Source: Nakamurella aerolata
GTDB lineage: Bacteria; Actinomycetota; Actinomycetes; Mycobacteriales; Nakamurellaceae
DNA: 64,000 bases
Direction: 5' to 3'
Assembly: GCF_013002705.1 (NCBI RefSeq)
Contig: NZ_JABEND010000006.1
Location: forward strand, 124,001-188,000
Part shown: positions 44,191 through 53,951 of the stretch, in pieces
Layout of the letters: every line of letters starts with the position of its first letter
Position numbering within the stretch: the stretch's first letter is position 1
Position numbers and translations under genes: made by a program
Notes under the pieces: generated by a model
The model's database searches: none
Seen by the model: only the letters and a program-made list of their open reading frames with translations
What the model was told of the DNA's origin: nothing

Positions 44191-46308
44191 CTACTCCGGA
44201 CTCGCTTGGGGCGACTGGTCGCGACGTCGAAGTTCAGCAAGTGTCGCTTCGCCTCCTAGGTCCGCACTCCAGTAAAGCCAGCCATCGACCTCATGCGCTC
44301 CGTCAGCGCGAGCCGCATCATCGGGCGAGCGATACTCAACATCGTCCAGGAGGATCGCGCCGTCTTCGGTGACCTCAGCGATTGAGTCGGTCTGACCATC
44401 GGTAGGGATGAGGTACGTGCCGGGCGGGATGGTCCCGGTTCGGACCATCTGCTCGAATGTGGGCAGGGCTGCCTCGGCGGTTGCTGCACTGACCACGGCG
44501 GGGCTTGGGCGGTAGTTCGGGTCCGACAACTTGCGGAATCCTTCGCGGGTCACCTCGGCCAGCAGACGCCGCCTCTGATCCAAGAACTCCTCGTACGTCA
44601 GGTCCGTCCACCCGTCCGGCAGTCCGTGCCACCAACGTTGGCGCGCAAGCCGTTCTTCACCCATCCCCTTGTCATCGACTTGCTGAGTCCAGTACTCGTT
44701 GGGGGCGTCGCTGGAGATGTCGATATTGTCGGACCACTCGACCAGCGCCTGGTTCGCGACCTGGTTGATCTGCCGCGTGCTGGTATACCCGAGTCGCTGC
44801 TTCAGGTAGTCCTTCGGGAAGAGGTGGTGCTTCTCGACGCCCTTCACAGGTCGCCGCGACGGGTCGAGCCAATCCTTGACAGTGAGAGTGGACAGCAGCA
44901 CCTCGGCATCGAGGATCGTCAAAGCCGCTAGGTACCCCGTGTAGGCGGGACCTGTGGTGTTGGAGGTGTGCAAGTCCTCGGGGAGGGTGACCCGCCACCA
45001 GTCATCGGTCAGGTTGGTCTCGATCTGGCCCGTGATCGCATCGCGGAACTGCGCCGGGGTGCGCTCCAGCGCGTCGAGACGATTGATGTCTTCCTGCCCC
45101 CTCGTCTCCGCGCTACCGGAGTAGCGGGCGGTGATCTGCGCCATGAAGTACCACCGCGCCATCAGTTCTCGAAGTTCGTCCACAGGCACACCGAACTCGA
45201 CCCGCCCGAGCAGCCAGATGGCGTACCCGAAGAGGACAGCGTTCTTTGAGGTGATCATGGCGCTAGTGCGCATGCCTGCGCGCTCGATCACCTTCAAGTA
45301 CTCGTCCCAATGGTGGGGTTTCAGAACGTGCGCTTGCCCCGTCTTCAGCAGGGCAAGTTGACGTTCCCGCTCTTCCGGCACGATCTGTCGGGTGCGCCTG
45401 TCACGTCCACGCAGAGCGTTGTAGGCGTCCTGCAACTGTGCCCGCTTGTTGCCCACGGCCACGACGACACGGAGTACATGACCGGGGTCGAGCGTCAAGA
45501 AGGCATTCTTCGGCGTCCACGCCACCCGCTCGCCCTGAATCCGGGTCAACTCCTGCGGGGTGAAGCGCGACGCCTTGGCGAAGTCTTCGAGTTCTTGGCG
45601 TCCCTGCTCCCAGAAGACCGACAGCCAGGTGAGGATGAAGTCGGTGGAGGAGAGTTTGACACCTTCGGAGTTGATCCGCACGAAGATGTCCGCGACTGTC
45701 TCGCGGCTGACATTGGGTTTGAGTTGCACGACCTGAAACCCATAGGCGAGCACGTGGTTGAGCCGATTGATCGCCTCTTCGATCTCTCGCTCGGCGCTCC
45801 TCTCCAGCCGCTCGCCACCGCGAGCCTGCTCCAGCCCCTCGATGTAATCGGATCGTGCGTCGATGGGTGATTCGAAGACGGCGCGAATGTCGTGCACCCA
45901 GTCGCTGGAACGTCGGATCGCGTTGTCCGGTACGGCGAAGCGTTCGGTCAGCGGGTTGAACGAGATGACCACTCGTTCCTCGGAGTAGTCCTCGCGCAGG
46001 ACAGCCACCCCCTTGACCACGGCATACAGCGAGGTCAGCCGTTGCTGACCGTCGATGACCTGCATCGACGCGCCCTGTGTCTTCGCATCAACACCGATGC
46101 TGCGGGCATGCAACTCGTCTGCGTTCTCCCAGAACATCAGTTGCCCGACTGGGAACCCTCGGTACATCGAGTCCACCAGGTCGCGAATCTTCGCGTTAGA
46201 CCACACGAACGGTCGCTGGATGTCCGGCAGCCTGACACGACCGGAATCCACCCCGGCAACGAGATCGCTGACTGTCCAAGGATGGTGGCCAAAGGTCTCA
46301 GACATCAT
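44191..46308 (-). CDS. DUF262-HNH-RAMA defence protein
   Basis: Three domains in 705 residues. Residues 10-330 are DUF262/ParB-like (GmrSD, SspE superfamily), with LPDIQRPFVW (27-36), the nucleotide-site DGQQR (86-90) and FVRINSEGVKLS (209-220). An HNH-type nuclease lies at about 490-525, with EKHHLFPKDYL and a downstream Asn (ANQALV). Residues 617-697 form a RAMA-like (DUF4357-type) domain: GTYLIPTDG, a VTEDGAILLDDVEYRS segment, SPDDAA and DGWLYW. DUF262-HNH proteins cleave modified DNA or sense modification in known systems; RAMA domains occur beside adenine methylases and may read modification. Last gene of the type I operon, overlapping the PIN gene by 11 bases with GGAGG before its ATG. 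Confidence 0.85.
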   Translation of the reverse strand: MMSETFGHHPWTVSDLVAGVDSGRVRLPDIQRPFVWSNAKIRDLVDSMYRGFPVGQLMFWENADELHARSIGVDAKTQGASMQVIDGQQRLTSLYAVVKGVAVLREDYSEERVVISFNPLTERFAVPDNAIRRSSDWVHDIRAVFESPIDARSDYIEGLEQARGGERLERSAEREIEEAINRLNHVLAYGFQVVQLKPNVSRETVADIFVRINSEGVKLSSTDFILTWLSVFWEQGRQELEDFAKASRFTPQELTRIQGERVAWTPKNAFLTLDPGHVLRVVVAVGNKRAQLQDAYNALRGRDRRTRQIVPEERERQLALLKTGQAHVLKPHHWDEYLKVIERAGMRTSAMITSKNAVLFGYAIWLLGRVEFGVPVDELRELMARWYFMAQITARYSGSAETRGQEDINRLDALERTPAQFRDAITGQIETNLTDDWWRVTLPEDLHTSNTTGPAYTGYLAALTILDAEVLLSTLTVKDWLDPSRRPVKGVEKHHLFPKDYLKQRLGYTSTRQINQVANQALVEWSDNIDISSDAPNEYWTQQVDDKGMGEERLARQRWWHGLPDGWTDLTYEEFLDQRRRLLAEVTREGFRKLSDPNYRPSPAVVSAATAEAALPTFEQMVRTGTIPPGTYLIPTDGQTDSIAEVTEDGAILLDDVEYRSPDDAARADGAHEVDGWLYWSADLGGEATLAELRRRDQSPQASPE

Positions 46309-47770
46309 CGGCCTCCGCCCTGCTTTCGTCAGACACTTCTTGGTTTGGAGTCGCGCCTAAAGACGCCGAGCCTTCATCTGCGCGTGACGCCACAGCCCAC
46401 GCGAGTAGCGACTCGGCAATCTCTCCAGCGTCGTCAGGGGCGACGTGGGCGAGTACGGAGCGACGGATCGCCGTGCGCACTTGAGCCATCACCTGCTCCC
46501 GGGACTCCCAATCCGTCGCCGCCAGATCCCGAACGATCCGCTCCGCATCGCTCAGAACTTGTTCGAACGGACCGAACTCCGTGGGCGTGGAGTAGCCGAT
46601 GGCCTTGCCTGGCCCGTCATACTCAGCCCATAGGGCGGCCTCAACGCTAGGGCTAACTAGGCCCTTAGCCACGAGCGAGGTAGTTAGGCGTTGGACCGGC
46701 GTGGCGAACTGACGCAGCGTCCTCTCGTCCTCCGACGCGCCAATGATTTCGTAGACGTCACTTCGGTCAAGGTGTCCACCGGCATTCGACGCCGACCGAA
46801 TCACCGCCGCGCGGGTGTGGTAACCATCATGGGCAAGCGCCCGGATCAATGCGACGTAGCCCGCTAGCGACCACGGTTCACGTCGCTCTGCCAGCACCTT
46901 CTCGGATTCAGCAAGTGTTGATTCAGACACAGGGCTGGCACCAGCCTGCTCAGCAAGGCGCAACAGGTCGCGTGTCGTGAGCAGAACCAAGTCGGTCCCT
47001 CCGGCCTGTCGAACGTCATCCGCCAGAATGGAGTGGGGACCTGCGGGAATGCCGCGCATTTCGTAGCGCCAGTCACCCTTGGCAGCGTCGTCGCTTACGA
47101 CCACTAGGGGCTTTCCCGACAGCGACTCGCATCGCATCACCTCGGCCCACCAGAGGTAATCGCCCCCCGCCTTGTCCTTGAAGCCGGGCGCAAGGCCAGC
47201 ACCTCGACGCCGGTCCGCCTCAAGGACATCCTTCCCGTGCACCTGGTCATCCGGTGGTGGAGCGACTTTCTCGGTGAGTGCTCTTTCTAGTCGTGCGGTC
47301 CACTCGTCTACTTGGCCGACGAGCCTGTCTGCGTCCAGGTCGTACTGGTCGGCTGCATCACTTGACGCGGCTTCGAGCGCGGCGAAGAAGTCTGTGACCG
47401 CGGCCTCGAGGGTGCCTACCTCGTCCTGACTCAACGTCCTTCGATCGCGGAGGTTATTGACGACCTTGCGCACCTTGCTGCGAATGTCATCAATCTCCGT
47501 CGCGGCGGCGTCCAACTCGCTACGGCGATCCGCAACCACTCTCACTCGGTTCCGGTTGTACTCCAGCGCGATCTGATGAGGCACGAAGCATCGGTCGGCA
47601 ATCGCTTCGATGACACCGAGCAACTCTTCGCGAGCGGTTGGGGAGTACCGCATCACGTGGAGCAGAACGTTGGCATCCAGCACGATGAGACCCTCATCGA
47701 ACGCTCGCTTCTCACGCTCCGTCGTGGGCCGATAGAACTGGTCGAACCCGTCGGTCAGATTCGCGGTCAT
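46298..47770 (-). CDS. PIN-like nuclease protein in the type I restriction operon
   Basis: A 490-residue protein. The N-terminal PIN-like (PIN_8) domain covers about residues 8-260: FYRPTTEREKRAFDEG, then LIVLDANVLL (Asp32), HQIALEYNR (Glu70), KAGGDYLWW (Asp204) and VVVSDDAAKGDW (Asp227, Asp228 and Asp233), a full acidic site for a metal-dependent RNase or DNase. The rest (260-490) is helical and not recognised. ATG 47770 has AGGAAGGG; an alternative GTG 47785 overlaps the hsdR stop (GTGA). Its place between hsdR and the DUF262 gene suggests one co-regulated defence unit. Confidence 0.85.
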   Translation of the reverse strand: MTANLTDGFDQFYRPTTEREKRAFDEGLIVLDANVLLHVMRYSPTAREELLGVIEAIADRCFVPHQIALEYNRNRVRVVADRRSELDAAATEIDDIRSKVRKVVNNLRDRRTLSQDEVGTLEAAVTDFFAALEAASSDAADQYDLDADRLVGQVDEWTARLERALTEKVAPPPDDQVHGKDVLEADRRRGAGLAPGFKDKAGGDYLWWAEVMRCESLSGKPLVVVSDDAAKGDWRYEMRGIPAGPHSILADDVRQAGGTDLVLLTTRDLLRLAEQAGASPVSESTLAESEKVLAERREPWSLAGYVALIRALAHDGYHTRAAVIRSASNAGGHLDRSDVYEIIGASEDERTLRQFATPVQRLTTSLVAKGLVSPSVEAALWAEYDGPGKAIGYSTPTEFGPFEQVLSDAERIVRDLAATDWESREQVMAQVRTAIRRSVLAHVAPDDAGEIAESLLAWAVASRADEGSASLGATPNQEVSDESRAEADDV

Positions 47771-47781
47771 AGGTCCCTTCC

Positions 47782-50700
47782 TCACCTCGGCATCGACGTG
47801 GCAGCCTCGTGCCCGATGGTCTCGGCCTGCTTCAGGATCAACTCGGTGGCTTGGGGGGTCTTGTCGGGCGGGTAGCCGTGCTTTAGCAGGAGCCGCTTGA
47901 TCGTGGTGCGCAACTTGGCGCGAACCTGCTCCTTGACACTCCAGTCAGTCTTGGCGTCGCGGCGCACGATGTCGGTGAGTTCGTGGGCGATTTTCTGCAG
48001 TGTCTCGTCCTGCATCGCCTCGCGGGCGGAGTGGTTGTCGCGCAGCGCGTCGTAGAAGGCGAGTTCGTTCTCGGTCAGGCCAGTCTCGCGACCACGCTCC
48101 TGCTCGGCCTTCAACGCCTGCGCCAGGCGGACGAGTTCGGCTACGACGGCGGCGGTGTCGAGGCTGCGGTTCTGGTACCGCAGAAGGGATGCGTTGAGCA
48201 TCTCGGAGAACTGCTTGCCCTTGACGAGGTTGCGGCCAGCGATGGCCTTTATCTCGGCGTTCAGCAGTCGCTTTAGCGCTTCCATCTGGATGTTGGGCCG
48301 GTCAGACTCGCTGATCTTCTTCACGAACGCATCGTCGATGAGCGAGATGTCTGGATTGGCGATCCCCGCCTCGGCGTAGATGTCCACCACGCCGGTCCCG
48401 GTCATGTTCTCGGACACGATCTGCCGGATCGCCGTATCCAACTCCGCACCCGCGTCCGTCGCGCCCCGTCCCGCGCCCTCGATCTTGGCGATGGCGGCAC
48501 GCACCGCGTCGAAGAACGCCACGTCATCGCGGATGGCGGTGGCTGCGTCTGACGCAGGGACGAGAGAGAAGAACGACCTCAGCCGCGCCACGTGGGCGAT
48601 GAACCGCTGCTTGACCGTCAGTTCCTTGCGCTTCTCGGTCTCGTCGCCATCGAGCCCCTCGAAGGCGTCCTCGACGTGTTCCTGCTCCAGCAGCCATTCG
48701 ACCGTCGCCATGACGGCGTTGATGTACGCCTTGGGGGTCTTCTCCGCGACCAGTGGACGCCAGTCGAAGCCGGACAGGATTGAGCACACGATGTCGTGCT
48801 CGTTTTCCATCTCCGGGATCGCGGTTGCCTCAATGTCGGCACCCACCTGGGCGTTGTCGCGGTCACGCTGCGTGTAGTCGCCCAGGGCCGTCTTGAGGTC
48901 TTCAGCGATGCCGATGTAGTCCACGATCAGCCCAGCAGGCTTGTCGCGGAAGGTCCGGTTGACCCGGGTGATCGCCTGCATTAGGGAGACGCCGCGCATG
49001 GGCTTGTCCACGTACATGGTCGTCATGGCGGGCGAGTCAAAACCGGTCAGCCACATGTCGCGCACGATCACCACGTCAAGGGGGTCGTCTGGGTCCGAGG
49101 CGCGGGCCTTCAAGGCGCGCATCTGGGCCTTGTTGCGGATGTGGTCCTGCCAGTGCTCCGGGTCGGTGGCAGAGCCGGTCATGATGACCTTCATCCGCCC
49201 GGTCGTGTCGTCGTGGGTGGCCCAGTCGGGTCGAAGCGAAGCGATCTTGTCGTGCAGATCGACTGCGATGCGCCGCGACATCGTGACGATCATGCATTTG
49301 GCCTCGGGCATGACCTCCTTGCGCTTGTCCCAGTGGGCCACGATGTCGGCTGCCAACTCCGTTAGCCGCTCATCCGAGCCGACGATGGCTTCCACCCGGG
49401 ACCAGCGAGACTTCAACCGATCCTGAGCCTCGTCCTCGCTGCCCGAGACAGCCTCGGTGAAGGCGTTGTCGATCTGGGTGAGGGCGTCCTCCGGCAGGCG
49501 CACCTTCGCCAGGCGAGCCTCGTACAGGACCTTGACCGTGGCCCCGTCCTCGACGGCCTGGGTGAGGTCGTAGGTGTCGATCACGTCTCCGAAGACCGCC
49601 GTCGTGGAGCGGTCCTTGGCCTCGATGGGCGTGCCGGTGAAGCCGATGAAGGTGGCGTTCGGCAGACCGTCGCGCAGGTGACGGGCGAATCCGTCGATGA
49701 AGTCGTAGTTGGAGCGGTGGGCCTCATCGACCATCACGACGATGTTCATCCGCTCGGACAGGGTGGGGAACGCGATGCCGGCGTCTCGCTCGTCCTTGGA
49801 CAGTCCGAACTTTTGGATCGTGGTGAACACGATGCCGCCCGACTGTCGCCCGGACAGGAGGGTTTTCAACTCCGCTCGGGTCTCCGCCTGGATAGGGGCC
49901 TCGGGCAACGGTGCGCCGATTTTGGTTGCGGCAAAGGTGTCCTCGAACAACTGGTCATCGAGGTCGTTACGGTCAGTGAGTACGAGCAGTGTCGGGTTGT
50001 CCATGGCCGGGTGGCGCATCAGCGCACCCGCAGTCCAGGCCATCTCGAATGACTTGCCGGAGCCTTGGGTGTGCCAGACGATCCCTGCTCGGCCATCGGT
50101 TTCGACCGCTTCGATGGTCTGGTGAACGGCCTTACGGACGGCCCAGTACTGGTGGTACTTCGCGCCGATCTTGGTCATCTTCGCGCCGTCGCCGGAGTAA
50201 GCGAGGAAGTTGCGCGTCCAGTCGAGGAACACCTCGGGGTTGAGGAAGCCCGCGACGATGACCTCGATCTCCGGGCGGTACTTGGTCGCGAGGTTCTGCC
50301 CGTCGATGGTCTTCCACGCCTGGAAGTGGTTGGCCTGCGCGGTCAGCGTGCCCATCCGAGCCAGCAACCCATCCGAGATGACGACGCCCGCGTTCCAGGT
50401 GAAAAGGTCAGGAATCTGGGCCTTGTAGGTCTGCACCTGGGCGTAAGCGCTGGCAATCGTCGCGTTCTGCGCCCCGGGCTTCTTCAACTCCAGAAGGCCG
50501 AGTGGCAGACCGTTGACGAACAGCACCACGTCCGGGCGGCGCTCCTTCTTCGGCCCCTGGATGGTGAACTGATTGACCGCGATCAAGTCGTTGCTGAGCG
50601 GGTCGTCCCAGTCGATCAGCCGCGCCCGGACGTTCCGTAGCCTGCCCTCGCCATCGCGGTACTCGACCGGAACGCCCTGGGTCAGCAGTTCGTACGCTCG

Positions 50701-50958
50701 CCAGTTCTCCGACTGGATGACGGACGACTCGGGGCGGACGGCGGTCTTGATCGCCTCCTCGACCGCATCGTCTGGCAGGTCAGGGTTCAGTCGATAGATA
50801 GCGTCCCGGAGACGTCCTTCGAGGACGACCTCGCGGTAGTCGGAGCGCTCGGCATCGAGCAGGCCCGGAGCGATGTCCGGCCCGTGCACCGTGTGCCAGC
50901 CCTGCTCGGCCAGCAACTCCAGCACCCATGTCTCGAACTCCGACTCCGCGACGCTCAT
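47782..50958 (-). CDS. hsdR: type I restriction endonuclease subunit R
   Basis: ATP-dependent translocase and nuclease of a type I restriction-modification complex, 1058 residues. The nuclease site is PDVVLFVNGLPLGLLELKKP (Asp143, Glu157-x-Lys159). Helicase motifs: HTQGSGKS (296-303), VDEAHRSNYD (DEAH 411-414), FIGFTGTP and MQAITRVNRTF. The C-terminus is DUF3387-like helical. The start at 50958 and the hsdS stop share one base (TGATG). All key residues are intact, so it should be active. Confidence 0.96.
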   Translation of the reverse strand: MSVAESEFETWVLELLAEQGWHTVHGPDIAPGLLDAERSDYREVVLEGRLRDAIYRLNPDLPDDAVEEAIKTAVRPESSVIQSENWRAYELLTQGVPVEYRDGEGRLRNVRARLIDWDDPLSNDLIAVNQFTIQGPKKERRPDVVLFVNGLPLGLLELKKPGAQNATIASAYAQVQTYKAQIPDLFTWNAGVVISDGLLARMGTLTAQANHFQAWKTIDGQNLATKYRPEIEVIVAGFLNPEVFLDWTRNFLAYSGDGAKMTKIGAKYHQYWAVRKAVHQTIEAVETDGRAGIVWHTQGSGKSFEMAWTAGALMRHPAMDNPTLLVLTDRNDLDDQLFEDTFAATKIGAPLPEAPIQAETRAELKTLLSGRQSGGIVFTTIQKFGLSKDERDAGIAFPTLSERMNIVVMVDEAHRSNYDFIDGFARHLRDGLPNATFIGFTGTPIEAKDRSTTAVFGDVIDTYDLTQAVEDGATVKVLYEARLAKVRLPEDALTQIDNAFTEAVSGSEDEAQDRLKSRWSRVEAIVGSDERLTELAADIVAHWDKRKEVMPEAKCMIVTMSRRIAVDLHDKIASLRPDWATHDDTTGRMKVIMTGSATDPEHWQDHIRNKAQMRALKARASDPDDPLDVVIVRDMWLTGFDSPAMTTMYVDKPMRGVSLMQAITRVNRTFRDKPAGLIVDYIGIAEDLKTALGDYTQRDRDNAQVGADIEATAIPEMENEHDIVCSILSGFDWRPLVAEKTPKAYINAVMATVEWLLEQEHVEDAFEGLDGDETEKRKELTVKQRFIAHVARLRSFFSLVPASDAATAIRDDVAFFDAVRAAIAKIEGAGRGATDAGAELDTAIRQIVSENMTGTGVVDIYAEAGIANPDISLIDDAFVKKISESDRPNIQMEALKRLLNAEIKAIAGRNLVKGKQFSEMLNASLLRYQNRSLDTAAVVAELVRLAQALKAEQERGRETGLTENELAFYDALRDNHSAREAMQDETLQKIAHELTDIVRRDAKTDWSVKEQVRAKLRTTIKRLLLKHGYPPDKTPQATELILKQAETIGHEAATSMPR

Positions 50959-52052
50959 CAGACCGTTGCCTCCACATCACGGACCCGGACCTTGCCGGAC
51001 ATGAGCAGCGGCAGCAGTTCGTCGCGCTGGCGGGTGAGGTCGGCAGTTTCGACAGCCAGGTCGTCACTCGCGCTCATCACCGACGACAGGGCTTCACCTA
51101 ATCGGACTGAAGGCTCGCCGCGAACATCCGGCACAAGTTGGGCCAGCGCTCTATCGCGATTGAGACCAGGCACTGCCGAATCACTGTTCAGTGTGTCCAG
51201 GCCCGCGGCAGTAAGCGTCTGGAAGGTCAACTCCACTGGTAGTTCACTAACGGCGTAGAACGCTGTGTCGATGGGGTAAAAGTCGTCGCGCACCCAGGTC
51301 ACGGTGCCCACTGTGCCCTTCCGCCCGACGACCACGCCCGGGCCGTTCACGAGCGCCATGTCATGCGTCCCAGTGATTCCTGCGCTACTCACAACTGGGA
51401 CTACACCGGGTACGCGATCCCGAGCCGGAAGTGCTTTCCCGTAGTTCAGTCGGACAAGGTCTCCCAAACGCACACGTGGAAGGCTGGAGGCGGTACGCAC
51501 ATAGGCGGACTCGGCTAGGTCCAGGAGACTCTCGATGAGGCGGCGGTTCGTCTCGATCAGGTCATCGAAGGCCCCGAGCACCCCCGCGATCCGCTCCTGC
51601 TCCTCCAGCGGCGGAACGGGAAACGTGTACTGGCTCAGGACGTCTGCTGAAACTCGCTGCCGCCCGGATGACCCGATCAGATTCCGCACGGCATGGTCTC
51701 GAAATTCGGGTGTCATCGCCAGATAGCGCACAAATCGGGAATCAGTGGCGATGCCGTCTCCGCGCAGCACGACGAACTCGGTGGACCCGAAGCCAACTTC
51801 TGTCTCTAGGTACGGCACGGCGGCGATCTTGCCGTTCTCCAGGCACGGAGTTATGCGCGCGACAAGGGTGTCACCACTGCGGAAGCGGGCACCGCCGCCG
51901 GTGAACACCTTCGCAGACACGTGTTGCACTCCACCGCAGTTCGGCGCAACACTCGCCATGTCAATGAAGGACGCATGCGCTCCCCGGGCGATCCTCTCGG
52001 GCGGGTTGACCATCGCGACGCTCGCAAGGTCGGTCCAAGGCCACGCGTTCAT
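50958..52052 (-). CDS. hsdS: type I restriction-modification specificity subunit S
   Basis: Target-recognition subunit, 364 residues. Two half-domains are visible: first target region 1-145, then the conserved helical spacer (FPVPPLEEQERIAGVLGAFD), second target region from about 190, and a terminal helix (LTRQRDELLPLLMSGKVRV). It fixes the asymmetric recognition site for both methylation and cleavage; the site cannot be deduced. The ATG overlaps the hsdM stop by four bases. Confidence 0.93.
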   Translation of the reverse strand: MNAWPWTDLASVAMVNPPERIARGAHASFIDMASVAPNCGGVQHVSAKVFTGGGARFRSGDTLVARITPCLENGKIAAVPYLETEVGFGSTEFVVLRGDGIATDSRFVRYLAMTPEFRDHAVRNLIGSSGRQRVSADVLSQYTFPVPPLEEQERIAGVLGAFDDLIETNRRLIESLLDLAESAYVRTASSLPRVRLGDLVRLNYGKALPARDRVPGVVPVVSSAGITGTHDMALVNGPGVVVGRKGTVGTVTWVRDDFYPIDTAFYAVSELPVELTFQTLTAAGLDTLNSDSAVPGLNRDRALAQLVPDVRGEPSVRLGEALSSVMSASDDLAVETADLTRQRDELLPLLMSGKVRVRDVEATV

Positions 52053-53653
52053 GTCTCAGACCGAAGACTCAGAAGTGCCTTCTCGACTTCAGCCTGGAGG
52101 TCGGACCGCTCCGCGAAGCCCTCCCGAATCTCGTCGCTGAGCCGGGCGATCTTCTCTTCGACAGGTTCGCCGTCGTCCTCTGCTTCTTCAGTCCCGACAT
52201 AGCGACCAGGGCTGAGCGCGTAGCCCGCCTCCGCAACCTGCTCCTTGGTCACCGAAGCGCAGAAGCCTGGCACGTCCTCGTAGGGGGGCAGGTCGGGGTC
52301 GCCGCGCCAGGCGTTGTAGGTGTCCGCGATCCGCGCGGTGTCCTCGGGTGAGAGGTTGCGGTGGGTGCGGTTCTCCATGAAGCCCATCTCACGGGTGTCG
52401 ATGAACAGCACTTCACCGAACCGGGGCCGACGAATCTGCCCGCTCTTGGTCTTCTTGCCGGACTTGTCCTTGGTGCACAACCACAGGGACACGGGAATCT
52501 GCACCCCGTAGAACAACTGCGAGGGCATCGCGACGATGCACTCCACCACGTCGGCGTCGATCATCCGCTGCCTGATCTCGCCCTGTCCCGACGAGTTCAC
52601 CGTGAGCGACCCGTTGGCGAGGACTACGCCCATCGTGCCGGTCGGGGATAGGTGCGCCAGCATGTGCTGTAGCCAGGCGTAGTTGGCGTTGCTGGGTGGT
52701 GGGGTGCCGTACACCCAGCGCGGGTCGTCGGCCAGTCGTTCGCCGCCCCAGTTGGAGATGTTGAACGGCGGGTTCGCCATGATGAAGTCGGCCCGCAGGT
52801 CCGGATGTTGGTCGTCGTGGAACGAGTCGGCCCACTCCGCGCCGAGGTTGGCCTCGATGCCGCGAATGGCGAGGTTCATCTTCGCCAGCCGCCAGGTGGT
52901 GGGGTTGCTCTCCTGACCGAAAACGGAGATGTCATTGCGGTTGCCGCCGTGGGTCTCCACGAAGTACTCGGCCTGCACGAACATGCCACCCGAGCCACAG
53001 CACGGGTCGAACACCCTGCCGTTGTAGGGGCGCAGCATGTCGGCCAGCAGCGACACGACCGACCGGGGCGTGTAGAACTCGCCCGCGTTCTTGCCTTCAT
53101 TGGAGGCGAACTGGGCGAGGAAGTACTCATACACCCGGCCCAGCACATCCAGACCCGAGTGCTCGGCGGCGGCGAGGTCGTCGCGGGAGAAGGTGTCGAT
53201 CAGCCCGCCCAGCGTGGCGGCGGTGAGTTCGCGGCGTGCGTAGTTCTTGGGGAGAACACCCTTCAGCGAAGGGTTCTCCTTCTCAATGGCCTCCATCGCC
53301 GCGTCGATGCGCTGGCCGATGTCAGTCTGCTTCGCGACCTTGCGCAGATCAGACCAGCGATGACCGGCAGGAACCCAGAACACACCTTCTGCGGTGTACT
53401 CGTCGCGGTCCTCCAGAACGGCTTGCCGCGCGTCCTCGGTCGGCATGAAGTAGTCGCTCGACTCGTCGGTGACCAACTTCGCGAGCCGCTGCTGACGGAA
53501 CTCGAACTTGTCCGAGACGTACTTCAGGAAGAGCAGGCCGAGAACCACATGCTTGTATTCGGCGGCGTCCATTGAGGAGCGAAGCCGGTTGGCTGACTCC
53601 CAGAGCGCGTCTTCCAGTCCTAGCGCGCTCGTCTTTGTTCCTCGTGCTGCCAC
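52049..53653 (-). CDS. hsdM: type I restriction-modification adenine methyltransferase subunit M
   Basis: N6-adenine DNA methyltransferase, 534 residues. SAM-binding motif DPCCGSGGMF (216-225) and catalytic NPPF (294-297), with the N-terminal HsdM_N helical domain (ANRLRSSMDAAEYKHVVLGL). GTG 53653 has an AGGAGA site. First gene of the five-gene operon; the promoter should be in 53654-53870, where I see no other gene. Confidence 0.96.
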   Translation of the reverse strand: MAARGTKTSALGLEDALWESANRLRSSMDAAEYKHVVLGLLFLKYVSDKFEFRQQRLAKLVTDESSDYFMPTEDARQAVLEDRDEYTAEGVFWVPAGHRWSDLRKVAKQTDIGQRIDAAMEAIEKENPSLKGVLPKNYARRELTAATLGGLIDTFSRDDLAAAEHSGLDVLGRVYEYFLAQFASNEGKNAGEFYTPRSVVSLLADMLRPYNGRVFDPCCGSGGMFVQAEYFVETHGGNRNDISVFGQESNPTTWRLAKMNLAIRGIEANLGAEWADSFHDDQHPDLRADFIMANPPFNISNWGGERLADDPRWVYGTPPPSNANYAWLQHMLAHLSPTGTMGVVLANGSLTVNSSGQGEIRQRMIDADVVECIVAMPSQLFYGVQIPVSLWLCTKDKSGKKTKSGQIRRPRFGEVLFIDTREMGFMENRTHRNLSPEDTARIADTYNAWRGDPDLPPYEDVPGFCASVTKEQVAEAGYALSPGRYVGTEEAEDDGEPVEEKIARLSDEIREGFAERSDLQAEVEKALLSLRSET

Positions 53654-53879
53654 CGGGTCTCCTGCCGCGCCATCGCCCCGATGAACGCGGGGACCGTCAA
53701 ACTTGTGACTGATGGTATGGGCTGGGGTGCTTGGGTGCGGCGCCTAGTCTTCCGTGTCACTCGGGGTCTCCCACCAACCGTGTCACCACGCCGCCACTGG
53801 CGAAGCCCTCGTTAGGCTTGATCCCCGATCTGGGCCCGACCTCGGCAGCCACAGCTACTGCCCACCTGCGCAACAACGC

Positions 53880-53916
53880 GAAACTCCCAGCCAGGACGAG
53901 CCTGACCGGGAGTTTC
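53880..53916 (-). terminator. terminator-like hairpin downstream of tRNA-Leu
   Basis: Arms 53880-53895 and 53901-53916 pair at 14 of 16 positions around a 5-base loop (GAAACTCCC at one end, GGGAGTTTC at the other). It lies about 35 bases after the tRNA 3' end on the minus strand and ahead of hsdM, so it would end tRNA transcription. No T-run follows. Confidence 0.75.
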
Positions 53917-53951
53917 CTGAACCTACGGGCAGTTCTTTCGTGAACCACCCT

